Shown: positions 17,599 through 26,499 of the stretch, one piece after another
Layout of the letters: every line of letters starts with the position of its first letter
Position numbering within the stretch: position 1 is the stretch's first letter
Translations under genes and position numbers: made by a program
Notes under the pieces: model-generated
What the model saw: the letters and a program-made list of their open reading frames with translations, nothing else
The model's database searches: none
Told to the model about the DNA's origin: nothing
DNA from: Parendozoicomonas haliclonae
GTDB lineage: Bacteria; Pseudomonadota; Gammaproteobacteria; Pseudomonadales; Endozoicomonadaceae
Reading direction: 5' to 3'
Length of the DNA: 64,000 bases
NCBI RefSeq assembly: GCF_900174585.1
Contig: NZ_FWPT01000005.1
Span: 1-64,000 of the forward strand

Positions 17599-18509
17599 AA
17601 GGCTCCATTCGCCAAAGCAGTTGAAGGGGCTGAGTAGCGGGCCAGAATATGGTTGAACAGGTCAGTATCGACCGATGAAAAATATTCGACCGGCGCATAG
17701 GATTTATTGGGCCTGGCCAGTTGGTGGTAATGCGCGGAGTTGAGCATGGAAGAGGCGTTTCGCACTGTGCCCAGCCAATCCTCGAAAGCCTTATCAGGCA
17801 GGGCTTTGGCAGAAAAGTACATCTGTGGAAAGCCGGTGCCGCTGAATTGGGTGTTGCGTCCGGTAAATGTTCCGGGTTGATCAGCTATGAGGTTTAGATG
17901 AGTGGTCATGCCGGCCATGGCATAAATCTGGCCGCCCAAGGCTGGAATCATAAAGGAAGTCATCACCGTGTCGGAGGTAATCTCCAAAGCCAGCGGCCGG
18001 CTTTGGGGAAAGACCAGTTCGTTGACGGTGGCAATGCCCAGCTCCGGGTAGATAAACAGCCATTTCCAGTCCAGAGCTACGGCTTGAACCGGGAACGGTG
18101 TTGTGTCGGTCGAGTGAACAGTAAGAGGTTTATAGGGATCCAGTCGAAAGGTATAGACGACAACCAGATAACCAATCAGCAGGATAATAATGAGTGGCCC
18201 ACCCCAAACGCCGCACTCAACCAGAGTGGAAGAGCACCAATCCGGCCGGTACTCACCCTTTCCGCCTTTGCGATAGCGGCGGCAACACCAAAGGGTTAGC
18301 CCCCAGACCGGAATCAGGACGGTTAGCATAATCGCGATGGCAAACAGCATCAGTTCCCGTTCCGTTGAAGCAACCGGACCTTTGGGGTACAGCAGTGGTG
18401 AAGATTGCAGACTGCAGCCGGACAACACCACTAACCCGCACAGCATCATCAACCCGTACAGATGCAGCAGGGGAGCAGACGTCAGCGATCGAATAAAAAG
18501 ACGAGCCAT
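17595..18509 (-). CDS. cyoA: cytochrome bo3 quinol oxidase subunit II, lipoprotein
   Basis: The protein has 304 residues. It has a signal peptide with lipobox LSGC (Cys32), a second transmembrane helix (LMLFAIAIMLTVLIPVWGLT), then a periplasmic cupredoxin fold with WKWLFIYPELGIATVNELVF and MTSFMIPALGGQIYAMAGM. The CuA ligands of cytochrome c oxidases are absent, as is normal for quinol oxidases. First gene of cyoABCD. It lies divergent from the SPFH gene with ~180 bp between. Confidence 0.93.
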   Translation of the reverse strand: MARLFIRSLTSAPLLHLYGLMMLCGLVVLSGCSLQSSPLLYPKGPVASTERELMLFAIAIMLTVLIPVWGLTLWCCRRYRKGGKGEYRPDWCSSTLVECGVWGGPLIIILLIGYLVVVYTFRLDPYKPLTVHSTDTTPFPVQAVALDWKWLFIYPELGIATVNELVFPQSRPLALEITSDTVMTSFMIPALGGQIYAMAGMTTHLNLIADQPGTFTGRNTQFSGTGFPQMYFSAKALPDKAFEDWLGTVRNASSMLNSAHYHQLARPNKSYAPVEYFSSVDTDLFNHILARYSAPSTALANGAL

Positions 18510-18605
18510 CTCGGTTTATGGGCGGCAGCGGATTCGCCTAGGAGACTAGATCACATTTTCAGGATTGCACGGCTGTAGAGACGGGCTGAGTGAAATGGTT
18601 GGCTA

Positions 18606-18634
18606 TTGAAAGTGGGGGCAACTGTGCATAATCT
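18606..18634 (+). promoter_or_regulatory. possible promoter for SPFH gene
   Basis: TTGAAA (18606-18611) is followed after 15 or 17 bases by CATAAT or TAATCT (18627-18634), about 60 bp upstream of the SPFH start and inside the divergent region shared with cyoA. It is a sequence match only. Confidence 0.3.
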
Positions 18635-18690
18635 AACCATGCGTTAAAACGCCTAATAAACGACAAACAAATATAAATAAACAACAGGGA

Positions 18691-20061
18691 ATGACAGAAA
18701 TGGATGAAGTGATTGAATCGGGGCGGAAGTTCTCGATTAATGGCAAAACTGTCGGCGGCATTATTGCCCTGCTGGTCATAATGTATGTGCTCTCACAGTC
18801 GTTTTTCTATGCGGAACCCGGTTATATCTACCATGTCCGCACCGTCACCGGTAATGAAACCGTAGTGACCGAGATTGGCTATAAATTCTATCCCTTCGGT
18901 CGTTATAACGCCTGGAAGCGGGCGATGACCGTGCAGGCCGTTTCCGGCTCGCAAAGTTCGATCACTTCTGAAAAGGATGGCAACAGTGCTTCGGCTACAC
19001 TGCCACCGCTGAGCATTATGTATCTGGATCAGGTGGATGCTCATGCGGAAGCCACTGTACGTTTCTCGATTCCTTCGGATGAAGAGGGTTTCCTGCGTCT
19101 GGCCCACGAATACCGTTCTCCGGAAAACCTGCTTCGCACAGCTTTGTTGCCGGCATTCAAAGAGACCCTGCAGGCCAATGCTTCTCTGATGGCTGCAGAA
19201 GAGTATTACGCTGGTGGCCGGACGGAGTTCAACTCCGAGTTTGAGAACCAGATGCGCAATGGTATCTATCTGGTGAAGCGGGAAGAGGTAACGGTGAACT
19301 CCACCAAGAAGCTATCCGGTACTGCCAATGCCGCATTGGGCACTGATCAGGAAGAGTATGGTGAAGATGCCAAAACCATTTTTGTGGTGAAGAAGGTGCT
19401 GGATGAGGCTGGTCTGCCCATGCGCAAAACTCAGCGCTTTACCGATTACGGTATCACTGTCGTTTCTGCACTGGTTACCGATATGAAGCCAAACCAGAAG
19501 TTTATCGAGCGGATGCAGCTCAAGCAGAAGGCCTCTGCCGACCGGGCTATTGCCCGAGAGCAGCGGGTGCAGGAAGAAGAGCAGCGTCTGCTGGCAATTG
19601 CACGTGGTGAGCGGGAAGTAGCTGAGCGTCAGGCCAAGGCCAAGGTTGAGCAGATTCAGAAAACCACAGAAGCGGAAACTGAAAAGCAACTGGCCATTAC
19701 CAAGGCAGAAAAGCTGAAGGCAGAAGCTCAGATTCAGAAGGAAACTGCGGAAATTAATCTGGATAAGGCCAAGATTGAAGCCCAGACCCAGCGCACTCTG
19801 GCCGATGCCGAAGCCTATCAGAAGAAGGTGATTCTGCAGGCAGATAACGCACTGGCCCAGAAGCTGGATGCGGAAATCAAGATCCAGGAACTGTGGGCTG
19901 CGGCTTATGCCAAACGTCAGGTGCCAACCAATGTCTTTGGCGGTAATGGTGGTGATGGCGCTCCGGTGGGCAATGATTATGAAACCAAAGCCTTTATGCA
20001 GCTGTTAACGCTGGATGCGGCCAAGCGTCTGAATTATGAGCGTGATCTGGTGAAGCAGTAA
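18691..20061 (+). CDS. SPFH/band 7 (prohibitin-like) membrane protein
   Basis: The protein has 456 residues. An N-terminal membrane helix (GGIIALLVIMYVLSQSFFY, about 21-40) is followed by an SPFH/prohibitin-type domain (about 45-280), which includes DAHAEATVRFSIPSDEEGF and VVSALVTDMKPNQKFIERM. A long charged coiled coil (about 280-390, REQRVQEEEQRLL onwards, repeated KAEKLKAEAQIQKE) comes next, then a Gly-rich tail. Such proteins oligomerise at the inner membrane and act in membrane organisation or protease control; the specific role is unknown. The AGGGA sequence abuts the first ATG and lies 9 bases before the ATG at 18700, so the true start may be 18700. A strong terminator follows. Confidence 0.85.
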   Translation: MTEMDEVIESGRKFSINGKTVGGIIALLVIMYVLSQSFFYAEPGYIYHVRTVTGNETVVTEIGYKFYPFGRYNAWKRAMTVQAVSGSQSSITSEKDGNSASATLPPLSIMYLDQVDAHAEATVRFSIPSDEEGFLRLAHEYRSPENLLRTALLPAFKETLQANASLMAAEEYYAGGRTEFNSEFENQMRNGIYLVKREEVTVNSTKKLSGTANAALGTDQEEYGEDAKTIFVVKKVLDEAGLPMRKTQRFTDYGITVVSALVTDMKPNQKFIERMQLKQKASADRAIAREQRVQEEEQRLLAIARGEREVAERQAKAKVEQIQKTTEAETEKQLAITKAEKLKAEAQIQKETAEINLDKAKIEAQTQRTLADAEAYQKKVILQADNALAQKLDAEIKIQELWAAAYAKRQVPTNVFGGNGGDGAPVGNDYETKAFMQLLTLDAAKRLNYERDLVKQ

Positions 20062-20080
20062 TTATTGATATAAAAAATCC

Positions 20081-20120
20081 AAAAAAAGACCGCAGCCTGA
20101 TTAGGGTGCGGTCTTTTTTT
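20081..20120 (+). terminator. rho-independent terminator after SPFH gene
   Basis: AAAAAAAGACCGCA and TGCGGTCTTTTTTT pair around a short loop, with a run of seven T. A-tracts on the other side make it usable in both directions, so it may also end the convergent gene at 20143. Confidence 0.9.
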
Positions 20121-20142
20121 ATCTGCCTGAGAGATGGATTGT

Positions 20143-20574
20143 TTAAACGGCAATCCGGCCATTCAAAGCGCTCAGCAGATTGTCAGCATCATTGGTGCCC
20201 AGCATAACCGTAGTCCCATCCTTCAGGGAAAGTTCTACAGCGGTAAGCCCGGAAACATTGTACAGCCAGCCGGTGGATGTCAGCCGAATGCCCAGTCCGT
20301 AATACCATTTAGTGCGAACCTTTTTGGCAGCCGTGATATCAGCAAGTGAGATAGACTTCTTCCAGAACCTCGGCCCAAAGAACCAGTTAATTGTGTCGCT
20401 GCTGACCTCGATGCTCAGTGAGGCAAACAGGAACATAGCACCAAAACAGATGGCAAAGGCAAACCAGAACAAAGGGGTTGCAGCGTCGCTGAGAGCAGTC
20501 GGCGTGATTATAGCGATCACCAGACCAAAAATAACCAGCATTGCCACCCCGATCTGTGTGTGTTTATAGGCCAT
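20143..20574 (-). CDS. small membrane protein with PH-like C-terminal part
   Basis: The protein has 143 residues, ATG behind GGGAGG. Two membrane helices lie at about 8-28 and 33-54 (GVAMLVIFGLVIAIITPTA and FWFAFAICFGAMFLFASL). They are followed by a beta-rich tail with INWFFGPRFWKKSISLADIT and VELSLKDGTTVMLGTNDADN. This layout matches many small proteins with bacterial PH-like domains. No function can be assigned. Confidence 0.65.
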   Translation of the reverse strand: MAYKHTQIGVAMLVIFGLVIAIITPTALSDAATPLFWFAFAICFGAMFLFASLSIEVSSDTINWFFGPRFWKKSISLADITAAKKVRTKWYYGLGIRLTSTGWLYNVSGLTAVELSLKDGTTVMLGTNDADNLLSALNGRIAV

Positions 20575-20631
20575 AGGAACCTCCCTGGTTGGCTGGGTGA
20601 ATCTTTATATTCTCAATAATAATATGTAATG

Positions 20632-21126
20632 TCACATATCCCGGAAGCGAACAAAAATATGTTCATCCAGCAGACCTTCCGGTTTGAGAATAGCCTTCTT
20701 TAGAATCGCTTCCCGATGATAACCGGCTTTTTCCAGTACGCGCATAGAGGCTGTATTGGGGCTGAAGACACCTGCGGAAAGTTTCTGGATATCCGTGGTA
20801 GCAAAAACCTCTTCAGTTAACTGTTGCAGGGCCGTTGCCGCAATCCCTTGCCCCCAGAAAGGTTCACCGAGCCAATAGCCAACAGAAGCCATATGCCGCT
20901 GTTCGTGTGTTCTTCTTACCGCAGCAACAGAACCAACAAACTCACCATTATGGAGAATGACTTTGGTAATACCCTGTTTGGAACCTGTGGTAATCCACCA
21001 CTCGGCATCCGTATCGGTATAAGGGTAAGGGAATATATCCACCAGATAGCGGGAGACTTTGGGGTTATTGGCCAGACGCTGCAAAGTTTGGGCATCGTCG
21101 TGAATAAAATCGCGCAGCTCAATCAT
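20632..21126 (-). CDS. GNAT-family N-acetyltransferase
   Basis: Start chosen at the ATG at 21126 (164 residues), which gives the usual IELRDFIHDDAQTLQRLANN opening. Upstream codons are not family-like. The protein follows the RimJ/RimL-type layout: NPKVSRYLVDIFPYPYTD, VGYWLGEPFWGQGIAATALQ (acetyl-CoA binding loop, GQGIA), and SAGVFSPNTASMRVLEKAGY followed by HREA. It would transfer acetyl from acetyl-CoA to an amine; the substrate is unknown. It overlaps the upstream lipoprotein-peptidase gene by 8 bp. Confidence 0.85.
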   Translation of the reverse strand: MIELRDFIHDDAQTLQRLANNPKVSRYLVDIFPYPYTDTDAEWWITTGSKQGITKVILHNGEFVGSVAAVRRTHEQRHMASVGYWLGEPFWGQGIAATALQQLTEEVFATTDIQKLSAGVFSPNTASMRVLEKAGYHREAILKKAILKPEGLLDEHIFVRFRDM

Positions 21127-21889
21127 GATTATTAGACTTCTTATAGGCTGGAAAGCGGGAGGCAATGTTTTGAAATACCTCCCATTCCAGTGTTTTTAAC
21201 AGCACTGTCAGATGTTGGTCAAACAGATTCGGATCAGCCTGCATGCGCAATATCTGCTCGGGAGTGAGATAAGCACTGAACGCATAGTGTTGCTGAGGGC
21301 TGGCCTCCTTTTTCAGGTATTCCTGTGTCTTATATTTTTGCGCGATCAAGGGTGTGGCATAGCCGTAGGCAATGGCCTGCATATCGGTGAATTGCTCATA
21401 GCTGCGGACCCACTCCGCCCAAGGGCTATCAGCATGATGGCTTTCATAGGAACGGTAGCGAAACCCCAACAGCAACAGCTCACGGGCGGAGAAGTACAGA
21501 TAGTGCTGAGCATGGGCCAGCTCATGGGCAATCAGCCCTTGAATGGCCGGTTTGTTTTGACCGGGCTGCAGTTCGGCCATAAAAAGGTCGTAATTAAGGT
21601 TGATGATGGCGCCATCAACAGCCAATCGCCAATTCAGCGATGGCAGGGTATTACCCAGCCGTTCCGTCTGTTTCAGTACATATTTCTGGGTGTAGGCACC
21701 AATCTGGTAGTCGCGGGTAATATTGTCCTGAACATCAACTAGATAGGCGTAATGACGATTAATCCTGTCGTGCTGTTCGTCGGTAATACGAGCCTGTTGA
21801 GTGAGGATAACTGTTCCATTGTCTGGCTCGGTACATCCGGCCAATACGACAAGTGTAAGCAGTGTTAAGTGTCTTTTTATTGATGGCAT
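21119..21889 (-). CDS. lipoprotein with HExxH zinc-peptidase motif
   Basis: The ATG at 21889 is used (AAGGA 7 bases upstream), giving 256 residues with a lipobox LAGC (Cys19). The earlier open codons lack a ribosome site and would bury the signal peptide. The central motif GLIAHELAHAQHYLY contains HELAH, the zinc ligands and catalytic Glu of gluzincin metallopeptidases. A downstream acidic helix (WVRSYEQFTDMQAIAYGYA) may give the third ligand. It is probably a periplasm-facing protease; the family is not securely named. It is coupled to the GNAT gene by an 8-bp overlap. Confidence 0.65.
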   Translation of the reverse strand: MPSIKRHLTLLTLVVLAGCTEPDNGTVILTQQARITDEQHDRINRHYAYLVDVQDNITRDYQIGAYTQKYVLKQTERLGNTLPSLNWRLAVDGAIINLNYDLFMAELQPGQNKPAIQGLIAHELAHAQHYLYFSARELLLLGFRYRSYESHHADSPWAEWVRSYEQFTDMQAIAYGYATPLIAQKYKTQEYLKKEASPQQHYAFSAYLTPEQILRMQADPNLFDQHLTVLLKTLEWEVFQNIASRFPAYKKSNNHD

Positions 21890-21924
21890 CGTGGATATCC
21901 TTATCCTGATGGCAGTCGCAGATA

Positions 21925-22122
21925 CTAGAACGTCGATTTGATCAGCCAGACAGCACTCGCAATTAATCCCGCCCATGCACAGAGCTTAATCATGGTGGCA
22001 TTTTCTCCAAAGCGGCCAAATTCAAAATAGGCCAGCAGCGTGCCTTCAATACGACGGGCACCATCCATAAACAGAACCCATAGAAAAAAGAGTATGCTGA
22101 AAATGAAAAAAATCATAAGCAT
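21925..22122 (-). CDS. small two-helix membrane protein
   Basis: The protein has 65 residues with ATG behind AAAGGATAATGCTT, a good ribosome site. Two hydrophobic helices (MIFFIFSILFFLWVLFMDG and CAWAGLIASAVWLIKSTF) flank a short charged loop. No family is recognised. It lies 35 bp upstream of the lipoprotein-peptidase gene and probably in the same transcript. Confidence 0.55.
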   Translation of the reverse strand: MLMIFFIFSILFFLWVLFMDGARRIEGTLLAYFEFGRFGENATMIKLCAWAGLIASAVWLIKSTF

Positions 22123-22251
22123 TATCCTTTTGATGATGTTGGCCGGCAGGAACCCGGTTGAAGGCCGCTCTGGCGCGCCTTAAATCCAATTTTGCGGTAA
22201 TATGGATTCTGAGAAAAACGACAAATCCAGATCATAAATCCGAGTTCAGCC

Positions 22252-22941
22252 ATGACCACCCGAATTCATGCCGACTTCAGCCAGCGTGTTGTGATCCGTC
22301 CACAAGACTACCAGTGGGTGGACTCTCCCATGCCCGGTGTAGAGAGGATGAAGCTTGACCGTATCGGTGATGAAGTGGGTCGGGCGACTTCTTTGGTTCG
22401 GTTTGCCCCGAACAGTCAGTTCTCAGCCCATCGCCATGATGGCGGTGAGGAGTTTCTGGTTCTGGAGGGTGTGTTCTCTGATGAGCACCAGGATTATCCG
22501 TCGGGCAGTTATGTGCGTAATCCCATTGGTACCGCCCATACGCCACGTATTGGTGAAAGTGGGGCGACAATTCTGGTGAAGCTTCACCAGTTCCGCCCGG
22601 AAGATCAGGAACAGAAGGCGCTGGATACGAACACCGGTGTCTGGCATCAGGGTCTGGTTGATGGACTACGGGTGATGCTTTTACACGACTTTGAAGGGGA
22701 GCATGTGGCGCTGGTGGAGTGGGCGCCCAATACCCGCTTTAATCCGCATCGACACTGGGGCGGGGAAGAGATCTTCGTTCTGGAAGGTACCTTTTATGAT
22801 GAACATGGCGAGTATCCGAAGGGTACCTGGATACGTAGCCCACATCTTAGCCAGCATAAGCCTTTTACCAAAGAGGATGGGGCTCTGATTTTTGTGAAAA
22901 CCGGGCATCTTCCCTGGGATGAGAAGCGTCAGTCATTTTGA
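22252..22941 (+). CDS. ChrR-like double-cupin protein
   Basis: The protein has 229 residues with two consecutive cupin barrels of the ChrR type: SAHRHDGGEEFLVLEGVFSD near residues 58-77 and FNPHRHWGGEEIFVLEGTFY near 163-182. Each carries an HxHxGGEE metal-binding motif. In ChrR the single C-terminal cupin binds zinc and senses singlet oxygen. This stand-alone bicupin lacks the anti-sigma part, so it is more likely a sensor, dioxygenase-like or storage protein. The 3' end overlaps a convergent gene by 13 bp. Confidence 0.8.
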   Translation: MTTRIHADFSQRVVIRPQDYQWVDSPMPGVERMKLDRIGDEVGRATSLVRFAPNSQFSAHRHDGGEEFLVLEGVFSDEHQDYPSGSYVRNPIGTAHTPRIGESGATILVKLHQFRPEDQEQKALDTNTGVWHQGLVDGLRVMLLHDFEGEHVALVEWAPNTRFNPHRHWGGEEIFVLEGTFYDEHGEYPKGTWIRSPHLSQHKPFTKEDGALIFVKTGHLPWDEKRQSF

Positions 22942-23429
22942 CTGGCTTTGATGCGAGCAAAGTCGATCTCGGCCGGGAGAAGTTCTTGACCGGTATAAAC
23001 GACGGCATCCCGGGCTCCGGCTCCCAGCATCATTTCATGGAACAGCCGGGTTTCCACGGTGGTTAAGCCGCCCTCTAAACGCTCCATAGGCTGGACGATC
23101 ACGGCTGGTGCCGGTGGCAGAAGCTTATTACCGGATATCTTTCGGATTACGGCCTTCACCAGAGTTTCTGCCTGATGAAAGTCTGCACACAGAATACGTG
23201 GATGATTGAAAGGCGACAGCAAAGAGAGAGTGTCGCTTTGTTCATGAGCTTGCGCGGCATAGCCAATGGCTTCGCAGAGTTGTTTACTCTCGTTCTCACC
23301 TTTTAAAGCGACAAGGGCTGGTTCATCAAAAGTCAGGCCAGAATCAATATCAACGGCCTTGATACGATCCGTCCAAATCTGGATATAAACGGTCGAGCTA
23401 AACAGCTTCTGTAATGCATTCAGGGTCAT
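22929..23429 (-). CDS. short actin-like (MreB N-domain-like) protein
   Basis: The protein has 166 residues. The layout follows the first subdomain of MreB: a short opening strand (VYIQIWTDRIKAVDIDSG), FDEPALVAL in the position of the MreB NEPSVVA strand, IGYAAQAHEQ, then a helix and PAVIVQPMERLEGGLTTVET in place of VVICVPSG-type, and LGAGARDAVVYTG. It stops where the second half of the actin fold would begin. It may be a divergent half-actin or an unrelated protein of similar pattern. Confidence 0.5.
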   Translation of the reverse strand: MTLNALQKLFSSTVYIQIWTDRIKAVDIDSGLTFDEPALVALKGENESKQLCEAIGYAAQAHEQSDTLSLLSPFNHPRILCADFHQAETLVKAVIRKISGNKLLPPAPAVIVQPMERLEGGLTTVETRLFHEMMLGAGARDAVVYTGQELLPAEIDFARIKASQND

Positions 23430-23459
23430 GGTTGTTATATGAAATTTGTCTGAGAAGGC

Positions 23460-23678
23460 TTAACTGCGCTTGGCACGTTTGGCGACACCGTTAAATACGG
23501 TTGGGCCACCGGGCATGGTAGGATCCATACGGAAATCGAGATCAATGATCTCCCAACCCTGCTGGCCCAGTGCGTTAAGGTAAGCCTCGGCCTGCTCCAG
23601 CGTACGACCTTTAAGAAAGCCACCTTTCTCTGCCTGTTCGGAATCGACAATTTTGTATTCCCATATTGTCTTCCACAT
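23460..23678 (-). CDS. DUF4177-like small protein
   Basis: The protein has 72 residues, ATG behind AAGGAGATTCT. It contains the pattern of DUF4177: an opening WEYKIVDSEQ strand, then LNALGQQGWEIIDLDFRMDP, where GQQGWE is diagnostic. The family has no known activity. It precedes the MreB-like gene by ~30 bp. Confidence 0.7.
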   Translation of the reverse strand: MWKTIWEYKIVDSEQAEKGGFLKGRTLEQAEAYLNALGQQGWEIIDLDFRMDPTMPGGPTVFNGVAKRAKRS

Positions 23679-23691
23679 AGAATCTCCTTCT

Positions 23692-23946
23692 CTAATTGAT
23701 TACGAAAATGCTGATATAGAGTGCGACCGTTAAAATCGGCCCGATAATAAATCCAAGTGCCAGGGATTGATTCACGGAGATACTCTCGATTTCTTCTCGA
23801 GTGGCAGCCGATTTCTTTTTATTAAACGCGATAAGAAACCATACCACACCAATCATAGGGGCGATAAAGACTGCAAAGGCTAATACCAGTGCCAGCAACA
23901 TATTGATCAGGGTGCTGGCGAGCAGATAGAGATATTTTTTATTCAT
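23692..23946 (-). CDS. small integral membrane protein
   Basis: The protein has 84 residues with two or three hydrophobic helices: LLASTLINMLLALVLAFAVF, APMIGVVWFLIAF and a C-terminal LALGFIIGPILTVALYISIF. A lysine-rich loop NKKKSAATREE lies between. No family is recognised. It lies 13 bp upstream of the DUF4177 gene, probably the same transcript. Confidence 0.5.
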   Translation of the reverse strand: MNKKYLYLLASTLINMLLALVLAFAVFIAPMIGVVWFLIAFNKKKSAATREEIESISVNQSLALGFIIGPILTVALYISIFVIN

Positions 23947-23984
23947 GTGACAATCCCGGTCAGCATTTTGAATGGTTCGCGATG

Positions 23985-24695
23985 TTATCGGTTATTATGC
24001 TGAAACCGGCCTTCAGCCAGAAAGTGAATCACATTATCAATCACGGCTGGATTACTCATCATAAACGTATGCGTCACCGGCAGGGTGATATGATCCTTCA
24101 TGCCCTCAAGCCGGGTATTCTCGACCGTGACCTTGCCATCATCTTCGCCCGGCAGAATGGTGGAGAGTATCAGGTTGATACTGCGTGAACCGGCAATAAC
24201 ACCTAGCTCAAAATTCGCTGGCCCGAGTGTATTGGGGACACTCAGTACACCTGTACCCAGTTGCAGACCGGCCGGGCCATTAATCAGGGTAAACCCGGGT
24301 ACGTTGCCAAGAGAGTCCACCACTTCGCTGCCCTGGTTGGGAGGCCCGAGCATCACCACCCGCCCAAGGTGATCAATGGTCTTCTCCTGCAGATACTGAC
24401 GAACCAGAATGCCGCCCATAGAATGGGTGACAAAATGCACCCGACTGGCTTTAGGGCATTGTCCAAGGGCTTTATCAATGGTGGGAACCGCCAGCTCTTC
24501 GATCGTGTGTCGGGTTGAGGGGTAACCCATATTTACGGTCGCATAGCCCTGTTCCTGTAGGGCGCCTTCAGTACGGGAGAGGGAGCTTTCACTACGCGCC
24601 AGCCCATGCAGCAAAATGACACAGTCCTGAGCTGTAGCTGAGGCTGAAAGCAGGGCTAGCAGAATGGGGGTGAGCAGGCGATGGAGTATCTTCAT
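23985..24695 (-). CDS. secreted alpha/beta hydrolase, lipase/PGAP1-like
   Basis: The start is set at the ATG at 24695, which begins one base after the stop of the upstream gene and opens a signal peptide ([20 protein letters not shown]). The mature enzyme (236 residues total) has the oxyanion HG motif in [16 protein letters not shown] and the nucleophile elbow [13 protein letters not shown] (Ser in HSMGG). The later [13 protein letters not shown] segment is seen in triacylglycerol-lipase-like esterases. [11 protein letters not shown] near the C-terminus supplies a likely catalytic His. It is an exported lipase or esterase; the substrate is unknown. Confidence 0.8.
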   Translation of the reverse strand: MKILHRLLTPILLALLSASATAQDCVILLHGLARSESSLSRTEGALQEQGYATVNMGYPSTRHTIEELAVPTIDKALGQCPKASRVHFVTHSMGGILVRQYLQEKTIDHLGRVVMLGPPNQGSEVVDSLGNVPGFTLINGPAGLQLGTGVLSVPNTLGPANFELGVIAGSRSINLILSTILPGEDDGKVTVENTRLEGMKDHITLPVTHTFMMSNPAVIDNVIHFLAEGRFQHNNR

Positions 24696-24696
24696 T

Positions 24697-25275
24697 TTAA
24701 CGGGAGAGGTGCAACGTCTGGCTGTTAACAAAAACACCATTAGCGTATTCATCAATATTTACCACCAGGGTGTCGCCTTTCAGGGAAAGGTCCAATACCC
24801 GTTCAACCAGTCGCGAGCCTGCTCCGACTTTTTGTCGAATTTTATTACTGGAAAATATTGAGGCTTTTGAGGTGTTCAGAGAAAAGATGTTATCTCGCAG
24901 AAGAGGTTCCAGCTTATCGCCTCCGGAGGTTTTTGACGTAGCCATTTTTTTCTGAATCCGGGCTACAACCAGCGAGTTGTTTTTGCTGGAAAAGCTGGCC
25001 TTAACCGTACCTCGGTCAACCTCTCTTTTAGGGCGTTTATCGGACCCCGTGCAACTGGTTTCAATAATTTTTCCTGACCAATTACCTTTGATGGCTTTAT
25101 TAATGGCTTTGATATTATTTTTGTTTCTTATGCTGACTTTCAGATTATTATCCAGTTCAAAGTACTGCTCTCCGGTTTTCCTAAAGTCAGATGACTTGCT
25201 GTAACAGGCGATATTACTGGCCCATGTGGTTTGAGACGCAAGAATAAGAGCTGCTGTAAGAGCGAGTTTTTTCAT
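24697..25275 (-). CDS. secreted protein of unknown function
   Basis: The ATG at 25275 (after TTAAGGGAATAATAATA) starts a clear signal peptide, [20 protein letters not shown]. It gives 192 residues, about 174 after cleavage. The mature part is Ser/Lys-rich with two cysteines and no family I recognise. The lipase-like hydrolase gene starts one base after its stop, so the two are translationally coupled and possibly functionally linked. Confidence 0.65.
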   Translation of the reverse strand: MKKLALTAALILASQTTWASNIACYSKSSDFRKTGEQYFELDNNLKVSIRNKNNIKAINKAIKGNWSGKIIETSCTGSDKRPKREVDRGTVKASFSSKNNSLVVARIQKKMATSKTSGGDKLEPLLRDNIFSLNTSKASIFSSNKIRQKVGAGSRLVERVLDLSLKGDTLVVNIDEYANGVFVNSQTLHLSR

Positions 25276-25301
25276 TATTATTATTCCCTTAACTGTTTTT
25301 A

Positions 25302-25970
25302 TTATCCGGGCATTATTATCAGCCTTTTCAACAGAGCAAACAGTTGCTTGTGCGACGTGCTGTATCGGGCTGCGGTGCAATCAGGTGGATGGTTATAAAC
25401 CAGCAGGCTATCGAGGCCGTAGTTATTTGCGCCTTGGATATCGGCAATCTCACTGTCCCCAACGACCAGTGTCGTAGACGGTTCTGCTCCTACGCTTTTT
25501 ATTGCTTGTTCAAAAGCCAGAGGGCTGGGTTTTCTGTAGCCAATGGCACAGGACCAGATCGCCCGATCGAAAAACTTTAAAATACCGCGATGTGCCAGAT
25601 CGTTCCAGAATACTTCTTCCGGGCCTGTAGCATTGGAGAGTAATACCAGAGTCACGCCTTGATCTTTCAGAGAAGAAAGCATGGCTTTTGTGTCGCGGTA
25701 GAGTGTTCCAGAGGCGCAGAAATGCTGAAGGTGCGCTATGCCAATGGCCTGTGTAAATGGTTCATCAAACTTCTTAAAAGCCTGTTCCCAGACCTCCAGC
25801 CAATCTGGCTGTTCTTTCTGATCTGGGGTATAGAGCCGAAGGATTTGTGCATCCAGCTCTTCGCCAATGGTTCTGGCGTTCCTTGAAGGAAGAATGGCTT
25901 CAAGGGAGGCGGTTAAGGAACCAACCTGACACAGTGTGTTGCCGTAATCAAAGATAATAGTTTGATACAT
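25302..25970 (-). CDS. HAD-superfamily hydrolase (phosphatase-like)
   Basis: The protein has 222 residues. Motif I is IIFDYGNTL (Asp8; the usual second Asp is Gly, as in several HAD-IA members). Motif II is VLLSNATG, the conserved Lys lies in YRKPSPLAFEQAI, and the last motif is LVVGDSEIADIQGANN. It belongs to the HAD-IA subfamily of phosphatases and dehalogenases. Its ATG overlaps the upstream gene's TGA by one base. Confidence 0.8.
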   Translation of the reverse strand: MYQTIIFDYGNTLCQVGSLTASLEAILPSRNARTIGEELDAQILRLYTPDQKEQPDWLEVWEQAFKKFDEPFTQAIGIAHLQHFCASGTLYRDTKAMLSSLKDQGVTLVLLSNATGPEEVFWNDLAHRGILKFFDRAIWSCAIGYRKPSPLAFEQAIKSVGAEPSTTLVVGDSEIADIQGANNYGLDSLLVYNHPPDCTAARYSTSHKQLFALLKRLIIMPG

Positions 25971-26434
25971 CAGGGTATAAACGAACCGAGATTGTTTTTG
26001 GCAAGTGGAGTTATTTGGATATTAGGTTTTTGTTTCTCTAACTGATCAATGATTTCCCGAACAAAAATTCTCTGGCTATTGCTGAAAAATATCTCGTGCA
26101 TATAGGGATATTCACCCTCGAACACAAGAATGTTCTTGTTGTAATGAACTTTAATGACTCGATCTAAATCAACCTGCGGGCAGTTATTCTGTCGGCAGTC
26201 TCCATAGCGGATAATGTTCCCTTGCCATTCAAAAATAGGGAATTCCTGCGACCGGCTGCGGATATAAAAAATTAATATGAGTAGCGCAGTAAAGCCAAGA
26301 GAGGTCAGGAGCAGCCCAGTGAAGGTTAATTCATCTATGCGACTAAGCTGAATTGCTAACGCTACACAGGCTAAGAAATTAACATAGCGAAATGACACTT
26401 TTTGCTGCGGTAGGGTGGTATCGGTGATGATCAT
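25970..26434 (-). CDS. small membrane protein, unknown function
   Basis: The protein has 154 residues. Two helices lie near the N-terminus (VNFLACVALAIQL and LTFTGLLLTSLGFTALLILIF), followed by ~100 soluble residues of mixed character with FPIFEWQGNIIRYGD and FEGEYPYMHEIFFSN, suggestive of a small PH-like beta domain. No family is named with confidence. It is coupled to the HAD hydrolase gene (1-bp overlap). Confidence 0.55.
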   Translation of the reverse strand: MIITDTTLPQQKVSFRYVNFLACVALAIQLSRIDELTFTGLLLTSLGFTALLILIFYIRSRSQEFPIFEWQGNIIRYGDCRQNNCPQVDLDRVIKVHYNKNILVFEGEYPYMHEIFFSNSQRIFVREIIDQLEKQKPNIQITPLAKNNLGSFIP

Positions 26435-26499
26435 TGTTGAAAGTTCAACTCTGTTATTTTGATTAATATTTTAGGTCTTGCACGCAGTATTTCTCATAT

